Positions 35,501 to 46,800 of a stretch of DNA of 60,000 bases are shown piece after piece. The position numbers and the translations under genes are program-made. Location of the stretch: positions 29,054,283 through 29,114,282 of the forward strand of contig OU612066.1 of assembly GCA_914767715.1 (NCBI GenBank), in the 5' to 3' direction. The notes below the pieces were generated by a model. It did no database searches. It was not told where the DNA came from and saw only the letters and a list, made by a program, of their open reading frames with translations. This DNA is from Membranipora membranacea. Lineage: Eukaryota; Bryozoa; Gymnolaemata; Cheilostomatida; Membraniporidae. Position 1 is the stretch's first letter. Each line of letters opens with the position of its first letter.

Positions 35501-37819
35501 GTATCAGTATTACAGGCAGCTGCAGCGCATAATAGTACACACGTTTTGGAGAGCCTTGCTAGACGACTGAAAGAAGAAAAGATCCTCGAGTATCTCCCTC
35601 TTCTCGGTGGCAATGGCCAGACGGCCTTGCACATGGCTGCTATGTCCTCTAAACCTTCAGCAATCAGCACTTTGCTTCGCTTCACACATCATAAGTACTG
35701 GAGCAGTTTGCTAAATACCCCAAATAAGAGTGGCCTGTCGGTAAAGGATGTAGCACAAGAGTGGTCGAGAGTACAAGAGATCATCAGATGTGAGTGTTTT
35801 AATAACAAAGCCAACATTCCAACCAAGTTTTATTACCGTTGGAATCTGTGAAAATATGCTTCATGTTGTTCTTTTGTAACAAATTTAGGAGTAGAATGGC
35901 CCTTTTGTTCCTTATATTTATCAGTTTCTTCCATTTTTCAGATCATGAGCTTTTATCATCTGAAGGACCAGAGTTTTTCTTCCATGAAATGGAGTACAGC
36001 CTATTTCACACAAAAGGTGGAGAGGAGTTCATCGATACTAGATACAAAGTTCTTGAAAACCGCCAGGAAACCGAGCTAGGATATATGAGAAATATGAACT
36101 ATGATACAGCCATTTGTATTCTCAAAGGAGATCTTGTCCTAGCTGAACAGCGTATCACACAACTCTTACAATCTGGAAAATACCATGATCATGTACACAC
36201 TGTTAGCAACCAAGGGCTTCTCAAAATAAAAAAGAACGATGAGCAAGAAGAAGTATGGGCCATAGCTAAAAAGGTTATTGGACTGCTTGCAGATGACAAG
36301 AGCAGGATAATTGCCAAAATAGACTATGCATACTGGATTGCAGAGGCAGAACGTACAGAAGACGCCAGGAATAGAAGCTGTGGGGTTTTTGAGGCTTGCC
36401 TTCTGGAGTCACCCGATTGCCCTGAATCGGATGAATTGAGGGCACTAGGCTCTTATTTCTACAGCAAGATTCTAATCAGGATGATGCGCGAGAAAGATCT
36501 ACGTCGCAATAACAGCTGGTACGAGGATATGATATTCACAGTAATTCACTTATTCCTGCTCTTAGTGAATGCAGACCATAAGCTCTACCTCGGGGATCTG
36601 TGGTTGTGGACCGCAGAGTTACAGTGTACCTTCATCAAAAAGAAAGCCAGTAGACAACTAGACACAGGTCTGTCCCTACTGAGAGAAAATAAGCCGCAGT
36701 TTTTTGCTGACACCAAACCGGATACCTGCCTTCAGAAGGCTATCAAGCTACGAGAGAATTATGACTACGACACCAAATTCATTATGAGAATAGCAAAGAA
36801 CTGCTTGGATAGAGCCTACCAAGCCAAAGACATTGGGCAACGGGAGTTCTGGTTCCAAAAAGCCTTAGAGTACAGCGAGGAATGCGAAGGGAACAATGAT
36901 AACACCTTTATGATGTGCCTAAACACCAGCGTTAAGGCAAGGATATGCTTGTGGGCGATGGACTATTATTTCACTTCGAAGTACAAAGTATTAAGGTGTT
37001 TCAAAGCAAGGACAGGAAAACTTTTGCGTAAGCTTTATTACATACATTGCATAAAAATACATGTTTGAGTATGAGGGAATAATAATTGTCCTACAGTATA
37101 ACAGAGCTTTCATTTAATTGTCACTGTTTGTGTTGACTAGGAAACATAGCAACCTGAAGGGATCGTAGTGTTTGGTAAAATGAGGGCAATCGAGACATCA
37201 TACCCAAAATATGGCAGTCAAATTTCAGAGACAATGCACAACTGAATTGATCAATCTTCGCCATCAGATAGTTGACAGAAAATCAGTACTGAAGTCCACT
37301 CACAATCTGTAGCCTAATCAAGCTTTATTTTTGTTTTTCACAGATGAAAAAGATTACACGAAAGCTTGGCAGTTTGTCGAGGAAGAATATTACTGTATCA
37401 GTCTTCGTGATGATCCAGTCACTCGACAGCACCTTGAGAAAGCAAAAGAGGATCTTCTGAAACTGGTGAAAAATCACAATTCTGGATCAAAGTTTCGTCG
37501 GGCAACTCTTGGAAGAGTGATGTACATCTTAGGAGACCCAATAACGGAGGTTTTAGAGTGCTTTGATACAGCTATCAGCAAGGCCGAGGACCCCAAAGAT
37601 AAAATATTAGCATATCAACAGTATGGCTTGTTTTATGAAATCTTAGGCCCGAGACGACCCGAGTATCCAAAAGCTTTAGATGATGCCAATCGTTATCACA
37701 CAATGGCAATAAATTTACATAATCGCAACCGAGAAAATGCAAGATGGCCCTCAATTGCATTCAACAGCAAAAGATGCCTCAAAGACAAGCAATTATATAG
37801 GCAGACACAAGGGTGGTAG
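29582..37819 (+). CDS. Ankyrin-repeat protein with C-terminal helical (TPR/IFIT-like) region
   Basis: Four exons with agreeing phases: 29582-29642, 34335-35789, 35942-37027, 37344-37819; 1025 residues. Exon 1 encodes only 20 residues (MPNPGASHSRDRHAQQSTPQ) before a 4.7-kb intron. Exon 2 has about seven ankyrin repeats, with hallmarks GMTALHWSA (226-234), GWTMMHMTA (265), GKTPLHVAV (306), SVLHGAA (371), GVSVLQAAA (409) and GQTALHMAA (448); an earlier partial repeat is near 56-82. Residues about 507-1025 are all-helical by composition, with repeated Leu/Tyr/Ala patterns like TPR proteins such as IFIT; that is a tentative resemblance. There is no catalytic motif, signal peptide or membrane span. 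I infer a cytosolic interaction scaffold, perhaps in innate defence. The ankyrin call is firm; the tail assignment is weak. Confidence 0.85.
30567..30667. repeat. Fold-back repeat (CCCCTGGGACT family), copy 2
   Basis: GGCCCCTGGGACTCTTACAT and ATGTAAGTCCCAGGGGCC form the arms of a hairpin about 100 bp long, with CATTGTCAATG/CATTGGCAA inside. Same family as 18750-18842. Non-coding. Confidence 0.75.
31560..32940 (+). mobile_element. hAT-like element carrying a reverse-transcriptase fragment, copy 1
   Basis: TIR CAGGGCTCTCAACC at the left and GGTTAAGAGCCCTG at the right; this matches the general CAGnGnTCTCAACC pattern of hAT/Charlie-type ends. Flanking 8-mers TCGAAACC and TCGAAAAC differ at one base. 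Inside, from about 31675, a frame reads GKASQSMYVVKKMLHLSS and FKSFVVSLLMY, the pattern of the C-terminal part of LINE reverse transcriptases. It is the innermost layer of the nested stack, and its sister copy is at 40880-42213. Confidence 0.8.
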
Positions 37820-38018
37820 TCGTTTACTCAAAACAGAAAAATTACTCGAATACAAACCAGCTTACCGTTGACGTAGCACCACCAGCTTGTCGCATCCATT
37901 TCCTAGACCAATGCTCCTCTCAAAACTAATGAGATAAAACAAGGAGAAGTCACGCCTTTACTGGAGAGGTATACACCCGAGGGTGCTGGGAGCTGGAACA
38001 ATCAACTTTGAAAGATCC

Positions 38019-38096
38019 CCCGGTGGGGCTCAAACCCACAACTACTGCAGCACTAATCGCCTGGCAGGGAAGAGCAAGCGCGCTAACCGAGATCAA
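38019..38096 (-). repeat. tRNA-derived SINE head
   Basis: Read on the minus strand, an A-box-like GGTTAGCGCGCTTGCTC is followed by a perfect T-arm, GTGGG-TTTGAGC-CCCAC. The acceptor stem is missing, so it is tRNA-derived rather than a tRNA gene. It lies in the 3' flank of the ankyrin gene. Confidence 0.6.
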
Positions 38097-38326
38097 GATT
38101 CTCAAAATTGATGCACATGGTCGTCTTTGCTGAACAGAACAATTAAAAATGCATCACACTTACTTTTTTGACTATTTTAATATAACTAGGTGTAATATAT
38201 AAACCCAGCCTACATTTACATTTTATTGGCATGAAGAAAACTTAGCGTTATCAGAATATATCTATCAGAGAATCAACAAATTTGTGATTTATCAATGTAT
38301 AATGTATTTATTGAACTGGGTATAGA

Positions 38327-38332
38327 AATAAA
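38327..38332 (+). terminator. Candidate poly(A) signal of the ankyrin gene
   Basis: AATAAA about 510 bases after the stop codon, the nearest canonical signal I noticed in sense orientation. Confidence 0.3.
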
Positions 38333-39248
38333 AGAATTGGAGATTTTTTTACATGCTCAGCTCATTAAAAGTATTGGCTGATTTTGGTGATTATCTCCTC
38401 CTGACCAAACTTTGAACTTCACTCTAGGGAAGTGTATTTAACATGGGTGAACTAAACCCACATATAATTATGTATTATACCAATATAAACCCAATGAGCC
38501 ACAATAATATTTAAAAAAAAAATTTTTCTCAAAGAAATCTACAAAAAACAGCCGTTACTATCAAAGTAATGTATCGCACACCTACTTCCAATAGTCCGAT
38601 TACTTCCAAATTTCTTTTGGTTATTCAGAATAGGGCTGTCCAGATATGCCAATTTTTGCACCATTGTAAGTTGCATGCAAGCAAAATGTAACATGTATAT
38701 CTGTTTTTTGAAAGTGTGCCTGATGTGTGCTTACGATTGCGCAATACACCAGAGACCTTAGCCTTTGATATACTCTCTTTGTCTAAACAAAGCCTCTTCT
38801 ATAACAAGCTTTCAATTCAATCGAGGCACAATAATCCTATGTCCCAAATGCAACAAGTACAATTATAATCTGCTACTGGTAGCCTAATACTGTGATTACC
38901 AAAGATTATAAATTGTTAATACTACATTTTACAAAATATTGTTATCATGAATTAAATGATTCGAATTCAGTAATTTAGCAGGAAATCTCATCATTCAACT
39001 TCAAATGTGGAAATAAGTCTTAGGCACAAATGGTCTTGATTGGTTTCCCATCTTATTTCAATGATTAATATCTCAACAAAATTTTTATTCATGTGTAGTT
39101 TAGTTGTAATTTCATGTATATATAGGTTTTTTCACCTTTGTCAAACATTTGATCGTCTAGAAAGTGCTTGAGTTTTTTATTATTCAATCGACTTGCTCCA
39201 TGACCAGTAGAGCCTCCTGAGTCAAGCTACTAGAAGTGCATGGCAAGC
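38333..39248. other. Gene-free AT-rich stretch
   Basis: No exon or clear inverted repeat is visible between the ankyrin gene's 3' flank and the fold-back at 39249. Confidence 0.45.
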
Positions 39249-39372
39249 TAGTGCAACCATAGTCTAAGTGCTCAGACTCCAAGGCGCAGGGAGTTGCTTG
39301 CGCAAACTATTATAGTTTGCGCAAGCAACTCCCTGCGCCTTGGAGTCTGGGCACTTAGACTAGTGCAACCAT
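39249..39372. mobile_element. Near-perfect 100-bp palindrome with 12-bp flanking direct repeats
   Basis: Arms of about 49 bp (39261-39309 and 39313-39361) are inverted with a single mismatch (GTGCTCAG versus CTGGGCAC). TAGTGCAACCAT lies at 39249-39260 and again at 39361-39372. Such a structure fits a small fold-back element with its target duplication. Non-coding; it would extrude as a strong hairpin. Confidence 0.75.
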
Positions 39373-39838
39373 GATGCGAATGGCAATTATTATTATTATT
39401 GTAATCTCACATGACACATGCCTCCAAAATATACTGACTCTGTGGGTTCGGAAAGATCTTCTTTGTAATTTTGTGATGGCTTATTTAGTCAACACAAACG
39501 GGTATGAATCTTTCAATTTAGAAATTGTGGTTAAAATAGATTATATTTTATTAGCTTCGATTGTTTGATGCAGGAAGCGTGCTATCAAGAATGAGATGGA
39601 TTTAAGAGTTGTGACATACGTTAGAGTGTCAGTCGCACAGCGCGCATGCGTTGGAGGTCATGGGTTTTGTTAGCCCCGAGGGCTTGTCAATTGGGATGCA
39701 TGGGTTTCTCTTTGATTACAGATTATAGCAAGAAGCTGATCTATGAATACTGAATTGCAATCTAACTATTATGATAAATGGAAGGTTACCAAAATATGTG
39801 CATATCTTGGCACTGAGCATAGGGATTCATAAGTTAAA

Positions 39839-40163
39839 ATTCACTATGGTTCCATGGGTCGATTTTGTGGTTCACTCCAATTTCGAATGGTTAGAATCCA
39901 CTGGATTCTAACCATTCCCATGATGGGAAAAACATGAAAAGAATCTGCCGCGGCCGAGATTTGAACCCCGGCCACCCGCGTTAAATTCCTTTGAAGGTAT
40001 TGTGTGCAACGCCGCTAACCATTCAGCCACGTCGAATAAACACGGTTTGGATATTCGCTTCCAAAAAGTCATTCGTCACAATCGGAATTTGACTTTAATG
40101 CCATTTCCATGGGGCAATTACTACCGAAATCCTTACATAATCGATCCATGGAACCATAGTGAA
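39839..40163. mobile_element. 325-bp inverted-repeat element enclosing a tRNA-like sequence
   Basis: ATTCACTATGGTTCCATGG opens a 26-bp left TIR (39839-39864); the right TIR (40138-40163) matches at 25 of 26. A second palindrome, GTTAGAATCCACTGGATTCTAAC, lies inside. A Ser-tRNA-like sequence occupies 39943-40035 on the minus strand. Confidence 0.75.
39943..40035 (-). tRNA. tRNA-Ser-like pseudogene within a MITE
   Basis: The minus strand reads TGGCTGAATGGTTAGCGGCG (D-arm and A box), a central part with a long variable region, and GGTTCAAATC (B box) in a well-paired T-arm. The D-arm and long variable region resemble tRNA-Ser. The acceptor stem does not pair (TTCGACG against CGCGGCA), so it is probably a tRNA-derived pseudogene captured by the element. 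Confidence 0.5.
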
Positions 40164-40872
40164 TGAGATAGGAACTGGAAAGTGTTTAACACAGAGTAAT
40201 TCATTATGCTAGCAATATTAATTGTAAGCAGAAGCTGTACACACAGCATTCTTCTCATAGAGTGTTATCATGTGTTGCTATTCACAATAAAATATCTAAT
40301 TGTGTGGCTAATTAAAATTGTTTTTAAAAACAGGAGCACACGCTATTGTTTGGTGACACGATTGAGTCAACATAATCTCATAATTGTGTTGGTTTGTGAT
40401 GGTTTGTGTTGTCGCAATGTCTCTCTGTTTAGTCATACAATCAAAAGATTTACTATGTAGTGCTCTCATATTTACAGGTAGGCATACTAGTAGTGATTGC
40501 TTATTTATTTATTTATAGAGGCTTACAAAAGGATGGCTAATAATCTAGGTTAGCACAATACAATTTTGAATATTATCATTGGCTAAGGCCCCTGTAACTC
40601 CTTGCTCTCTGTATGGCATCACAGCCATTAACACTGTGAGTAATATCCTCATGACAGTAGATACAATAGTAAAAACCTTTCATACTGTGATTTATCTGGA
40701 TACCCAACTAACTATATTGACTTAAAGCTGTTGATGGCATATGGCCGAGGAGCTATTGGTGACTGCATTTGGAAAACTTCTAACTCAAATTAAGCTGCAA
40801 AACAAAATCCCTCCCCTGCCTTCTCTGGTCTTCACCTGATTGATTTGATTGATGTATTACATATCACAGACA
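40164..40872. other. Gene-free stretch between two mobile elements
   Basis: AT-rich; only short unsupported frames. I see nothing recognisable. Confidence 0.45.
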
Positions 40873-40879
40873 ATATTAC

Positions 40880-42213
40880 CAGGGCTCTCAACCACTCAGA
40901 TTTAGCCCGAGTTACTCAGATTTTTGCATTCAACTCAGGCTTCTCAGGGGATTTTAAAATGTGAGCTAAAACTCGTTGGCAGAGATGAATAATATATAAA
41001 CAATGCTAAATGTTGCCTTAGAATAATTTATGTCATATTATTAATGAATGATCAGGTATTAGATTCTAGTTGTGATAAGCTATGCTCTCACTGCGCTGCC
41101 TAATCAAGTCATTTATGTGAGATTCCAATTTGTATTTGAGAACGCTTTTAAAATTTAGCTTGTAATGAACTTTACATGATTGAATGAACCTAGTCTTTAA
41201 TTTGAATATCAACACATTACACCCAACTTGCCTTTCTGTCAAAGCATCTCGGTTCAGACTGAGATGACATAAAACTTTTGCATGTGAATAATGTGTGGTA
41301 TTTGTTGTGGGTATTTGATTTCATTTGTGATAAGCTATGCTCTTATTGCTCTCCCAGTGATTTGCAAATAGATTATTATGGCTAAATAGAAATTTGAATT
41401 TTAGGAATGTTAAAAAAGTCATTTTGCAGGTGAACCGGATAAATCCGGGCAATGATTTCAATAGCATCACATTACATCGATTATATGCCTTTCTACCCTG
41501 GCGGCTCGATTCGTCAGCCTTTAAAACAATATTTTTACAAACATATTTTTACATCATGGGGATTCATTTTCACCTGTGGCGATGGCCTTGGTTAGTCCAT
41601 ATGAATTGGTTCATCTGGATCAAATCTAAAAATATTTACGATTTTATGTTTACAAGCAATGCTCTAGGTTTTTATTGATTTACTAGCTATCACAAACATG
41701 AAATGTTGCGAGAAAAGGATGCATATACTTTGTCATTAAAAGAGCTTGCTGCTAATGTATGGAACTTGCATTTGAGGGCATCGCTCTAGGAAATTTTGTA
41801 TGATGTGATGCTCATCAGCAGAACAGCACAATAATATCGAGGTCGCCTACGACTACCCTCAAATTCTTGGCAACATTAAAAACTTTTCTTAGTAATTTCT
41901 TGTCTATGGTACATATGCTCGTGTGCAAAACAGGCAGACAATACATCAAGAGGGAAACTACAAAACTTTTGAACATCATGGAAGCTAATGGCTTTGTACT
42001 TAGATGCAACATTTTTTTAACAACATACATTCTTTGACTTGCTTTGCCAGCTATTCTTTGCACATAATCTTCAAATCCCAGGTATTTCACCCGACAATAT
42101 TTCGGTACCATCTCAGACATACCCTCAGCTGTTTATGCTCAGGGCGTTTTACACCTTTAAAGTACCACTATGGGACATGCTAATATCAAAATTCCTCCAG
42201 GTTGAGAGCCCTG
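40880..42213 (-). mobile_element. hAT-like element carrying a reverse-transcriptase fragment, copy 2
   Basis: CAGGGCTCTCAACC at both ends, flanked by ATATTAC (40873-40879 and 42214-42220). It is the inverted sister of 31560-32940 over its whole length. On the minus strand at 41815-42120 the RT-like frame is longer than in copy 1: GKASQRMYVVKKMLHLST, FKSFVVSLLMYCLPVLH, KKLLRKVFNVAKNL. No hAT transposase frame is present. Confidence 0.85.
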
Positions 42214-42220
42214 ATATTAC

Positions 42221-43135
42221 ATAATCAAATAGTAACTAGAAACCAGAAGTATTTTATATCTGATATCATATGCCTTCATAATAACAATACTACTACTATT
42301 AAGGCTTCTTTGAGGGAAGGATTTGGGATTTCAACGTGACATTTATTTTCGCACAAATCAGAAGCACTGCCCAATCTATTCTTAAAAAATTTACTTGAAA
42401 GACAGTAATTTATGTTTGAAACAACCCTAATAATCTTCAATAATTTTTGATTGACATTGTTTCCTCAATCAATCCTTGTTTAAAATGTGATAGTGTCAGG
42501 CCTTCTTGTGTATTTCTTAGGATTGAAATATTTCATAATTGTTTGATGGGTATCCCTGGCTTAAATTTAATTCATATCACTGGGCAAGGTCGGTTGACAC
42601 AAGTACCAGTAGATGAATTATGCGTCCTCATTTAATCCCCCCACTCAAAAACTTTGACCCCATTCAGCAAAAATTAGAACCAGTAGTATTGAATTTGGAT
42701 TGGATTGGAAATAGTAAATCAAATATCTATCGCTACCTATTCTCTTGCTATCTTGCAAGTATAAGGGTTTACGGAGAGTTATTTAACCAGATTGACACAA
42801 TCTGTTTGGTGCTTGGAGTTTGAAATAAAACCTGTATACAGGGAGAACTTGTATGCTGGTATAGTTTCTGATATTTGGAGACATTCAATTTTGATCCTAG
42901 ATTCTTCCTCTGTAAAGAATTCTCTCATTTAAGTTTGTATGTTTGTATGATACAAGGACGGGATATGATAAATTAGGCAAAGTGGGATAACTTCTAATTC
43001 ATATTAAGTACGATATTGTATGAAAATGAGAAGATAACTCTACAGCAACTTGAAGCCAAAATACTTTTAATGAACTGAGTGATTTATCTGTCTGCACATA
43101 ACTTTGAGCAACAATTCACCCTATGATAAGCCAGC
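42221..43135. other. Gene-free stretch
   Basis: AT-rich DNA between two mobile elements with no supported exon. Confidence 0.45.
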
Positions 43136-43580
43136 CATACTTGCCAAGTTATCTAAATTCAAAAGTGGGAGATTTCAATTTACAGCGATACTGCACCGCA
43201 TCGCGGTGCTTCGAGCGATCCACCTGGGGTTTTGGGGCGATGTGAGCCCCCAATGGGGTCCGGGATAAAGCCCCAACGCATATTCGATCCCAAATAATTT
43301 CATGTTTCTTCTTTGTACTAGTACTAAGACATCATACTGAGGTGAAATACAGGTAAATTTGTTAACTTTATTGAATAGCGCAGTTCCTTTTAATTTTGGG
43401 TGCAAAGACCTTACCAGTAACTCATCAGCAAGTGCTTGGTTAGTTGGTAAAAAATTGCTATAGGGCTGTTTTTTCTTAAATCTGGAGGAAATAGTGAGAA
43501 TTTCAAAAAGTGGGAGGTGGGCAGAAATGGGTGTGGAAATCTGGAGGGTCCCACCTAAATAGGGAGACTTGGCAAGTATG
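43136..43580. mobile_element. 445-bp hAT-like MITE with perfect 8-bp target duplication
   Basis: TIRs CATACTTGCCAAGT (43136-43149) and ACTTGGCAAGTATG (43567-43580) are flanked by AAGCCAGC on both sides (43128-43135 and 43581-43588). It is the compact relative of the 30270-33701 element and includes a GC-rich GCACCGC/GCGGTGC hairpin. No transposase. Confidence 0.88.
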
Positions 43581-43850
43581 AAGCCAGCTATCATCATTTG
43601 GGCAAATCTAGGAAGAGAATTGCACAAGCGCCTCACAGTGCAAGCGCCGAGCACCTATTCGTACTTGAAATATAAAAAATGTTTGGCATATTATTCAAAG
43701 TGATTTTCAAACATTTTTTTGTAAACAAAATTAAACAAAAATCTGCTGCTTGTAGGTTACTAACAGGACGAGCTATCAATCCCCTCAAATATATCATAAA
43801 TGGCAGCTGCGGCGTGCATATATTGTTACTGTTACAGAAACGCAGCAAGG

Positions 43851-46800
43851 TTAATACTCAGATATAGGCTCGGGTTCTTTCTGACTAAGATCGATAGTAC
43901 CTGGTGGCAGGCTGGCGTTGATGATAGCGTAATATCGCAAGTCATATATCATTCTCTGTATATCTTGTGTGAAGGATGGCAGATCCTGAAATAGAAACAA
44001 AGTATAATGTGAATAACAAAGATATAACGCTGCTTTGGTATTTTACCACCACCGACTAGGGGAAAAACTGGAATAAGAATCTTCTACAGACCACTGCTAT
44101 TTCTCAGTTTTCCCTATATATGTCAGTCTACATACACATGAACATTGAACATATTACCAACAAGGCTCAGTTGGTATTGTTGCTTATTCGAAAACAAACA
44201 ACGGACTTAATGCTGCAATCTTTGATAGCTTTATGAGGTCTATTACATACCTTGTGCTCCAGGTTGAGATTATCATGTAGTGTTTGCTTCTGGTGATAAT
44301 CTATAGTGTTCACCTGCTTAAGAAAGTCTAATACAAACGTTTTATAAAACATAGAGAAATCAACGGCGGCCATGTTGTACACAGCAGCTACTATATCTTC
44401 TTGTAACAGATCATGTGACTTCACAACCAGAGCTTGTAACAGAACATTCAGGAACTGTGACATCATCGTCTCCAAAAATACAGTCTGTAATAGTAAAAGA
44501 TGATAATAATAATAATTAAGTTTATTTATGAAACGCTTAATAACATTGTTTGAAATAATGATTTCTAAACTTTGTACATGTGATAAAATGTTAAAATAGA
44601 AACATATACATGTACATTGAAATAAGCCTGTGGCTGGTAGATAAATAAAATGGATTAAAATTTTTTATCATTTAATAATTAATGAGATGCACAATATATG
44701 ATAGTGTTTGGACATCGGACACTTTTTTCATGTGAAATATATGCGGTTCAAGACCCCTCACTATACTATAAGTGTGTGATGGCCAAATCATGCTGGTTAA
44801 AAAAATCAACACTGTCCGAAGACTGAGAAATAGGGGCGCCTTAGGGAATGACGGCCAAATTCGGCACTAATTTGCTCTTAGTTTGTAGGCAAGTCAGAGC
44901 ACACCTGGGGCACAGTGTACAGTAGTCAGTAGAATACAGCCGGACTCGAAACCAGAACTCAAAAGTGAGGGCAGGCGCTCTAACCAACTAAGCTTAAATT
45001 TATGTTTTAGAGCGCTAATAGCCATTCTTTTTGAAAAATTTTCATGTCACGCCATGTGGAACACTTGTAGGTATTTTCACTTGCACCCATTGGAAAATTG
45101 TTCTATGTTTTCCCATCAAAATAAGCCAAAACCCCAACCGCAAACACATCATTGTGATGAAAAAAAATTACCGGGCTAGCTTGTTTTTTCCACGTTTCTC
45201 TCAACCATGAGTTGGATTCTGTCTCTTTTACTCATATGTTAGCCATCAAGTGAGTTAATGTTATTTGTTCAGTATAAGGTGTACACATAGCTTGTGGAAA
45301 AGCTGACTGGAGGTTAAAAGTTGGCCGCTAAGTTCCGCCATTTGCAGAAGCAATTTACATACGGTTTTGACTAAGATTCGGCGTTTAGATTTGGCTATGT
45401 CATTTAGAGCTCTAAATTCCCTCTCCTGTGGTGTCCTCTAGTTTTTGAATTCACAAAACCATTCAACCATACACAGCAGGTTTTGAAAGCATATAAATGA
45501 ATGCATTTTGTAACAAAATTTTTGATAAGTCGCTGAGTATCAAGTGCATATTTGAATGGAAAACTCACATACATACCTTCCTGACTGACTCCAGATTTTT
45601 CAGAACATTACTCACTAATGTGACATTTTAAGTTGACGGATATTTCTGATTTCTCACCATCCTTGAAATAAGGGACCATTTGCTTCAGAGCGGTCGTTGT
45701 TGATGTTTGATACAAATTTCTGGTATGATTATTATGACTATGGTTGTTTGTTTGTGTTTGTAAATTAGTTGAGATGGCAACTTCAGCATCATTCATAATA
45801 TTTTATATATACTCCAGTAAAGGCACTGGCAGTTGATGTATACATGTGTATTTGTTTGCATAGTTTTGAGAGAAGGGGGATGAGTGTAGTAGAAGTGTTC
45901 AATCCTTTGAAATGACCAGAGTTAGTATTTCATACAGCTGTGATTCTCCGGCAGAAATGGATTGATGCTATAAAAATATAAGAGAGGCAGCCAAAAAGTG
46001 ATCTAATGAGCAATGAGGACTGACAGTAACGCCACATCTGATTTTAGCACCAATCTTAATTGATCTTCTTTGACATAAGAAACAAAAAACCGATAATAAT
46101 ACCCTCAATAAAGTAACGTTATCTGGAGAGCAAATCTGAATCTTGACATTATGTACATTGTGACTGACAATGAGCCAAGCTGCAAACTTTTACACCTCCG
46201 ATCACTTGTTCACAGGCTACTCGTACTTCATTTAATCAAAAATTAAAAACACCCACTGAATTTGTAAAATATGAGTAAGAGAGACAGGACACAGCTTATA
46301 TGGCTGGCAAGTGGCAGTAGAAAAACAAGCTAGCCCGGTAAATTTTTTTCATCACAATGATGTGTTTGCGGTTGGGGTTTTGGCTTATTTTGATGGGAAA
46401 AAATAGAAAATTTTTCCAATGGCTGCAAGTGAAAATACCTATAAGTGTTCCACATAGTGTGCCATGAAAATTTTTCCGAAAAAATGGCTATAAGCGCTCT
46501 AAATCTTAAATTTTCATACCCAATTCCTAAATTCTCAATGATAAATTATATGATACAGGCACTGGCCATGCACAACCAGATTGTGTCGCGTCATGGATTT
46601 CGCAATAATTAAGTAGGACAAAAACTGATAGTGATGCTATTTTTGTACACATTGACCACTCTAGAGTATATAATAACTCTATGGTACCAACTAACCTCCC
46701 ATTCAAAAAATGATTTTTTTTTCTATTATTCTGTAGACAAGGCTTCTTTGCTTTTTGGAGGTTTTCTTTTGCAAAACTCTGTGTTAACTTGGGTATTCAT

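Noticed and set aside
39943-40035. A functional tRNA-Ser gene
   Set aside because: The boxes are good but the acceptor stem does not pair, and it lies inside an inverted-repeat element; a pseudogene is more likely.
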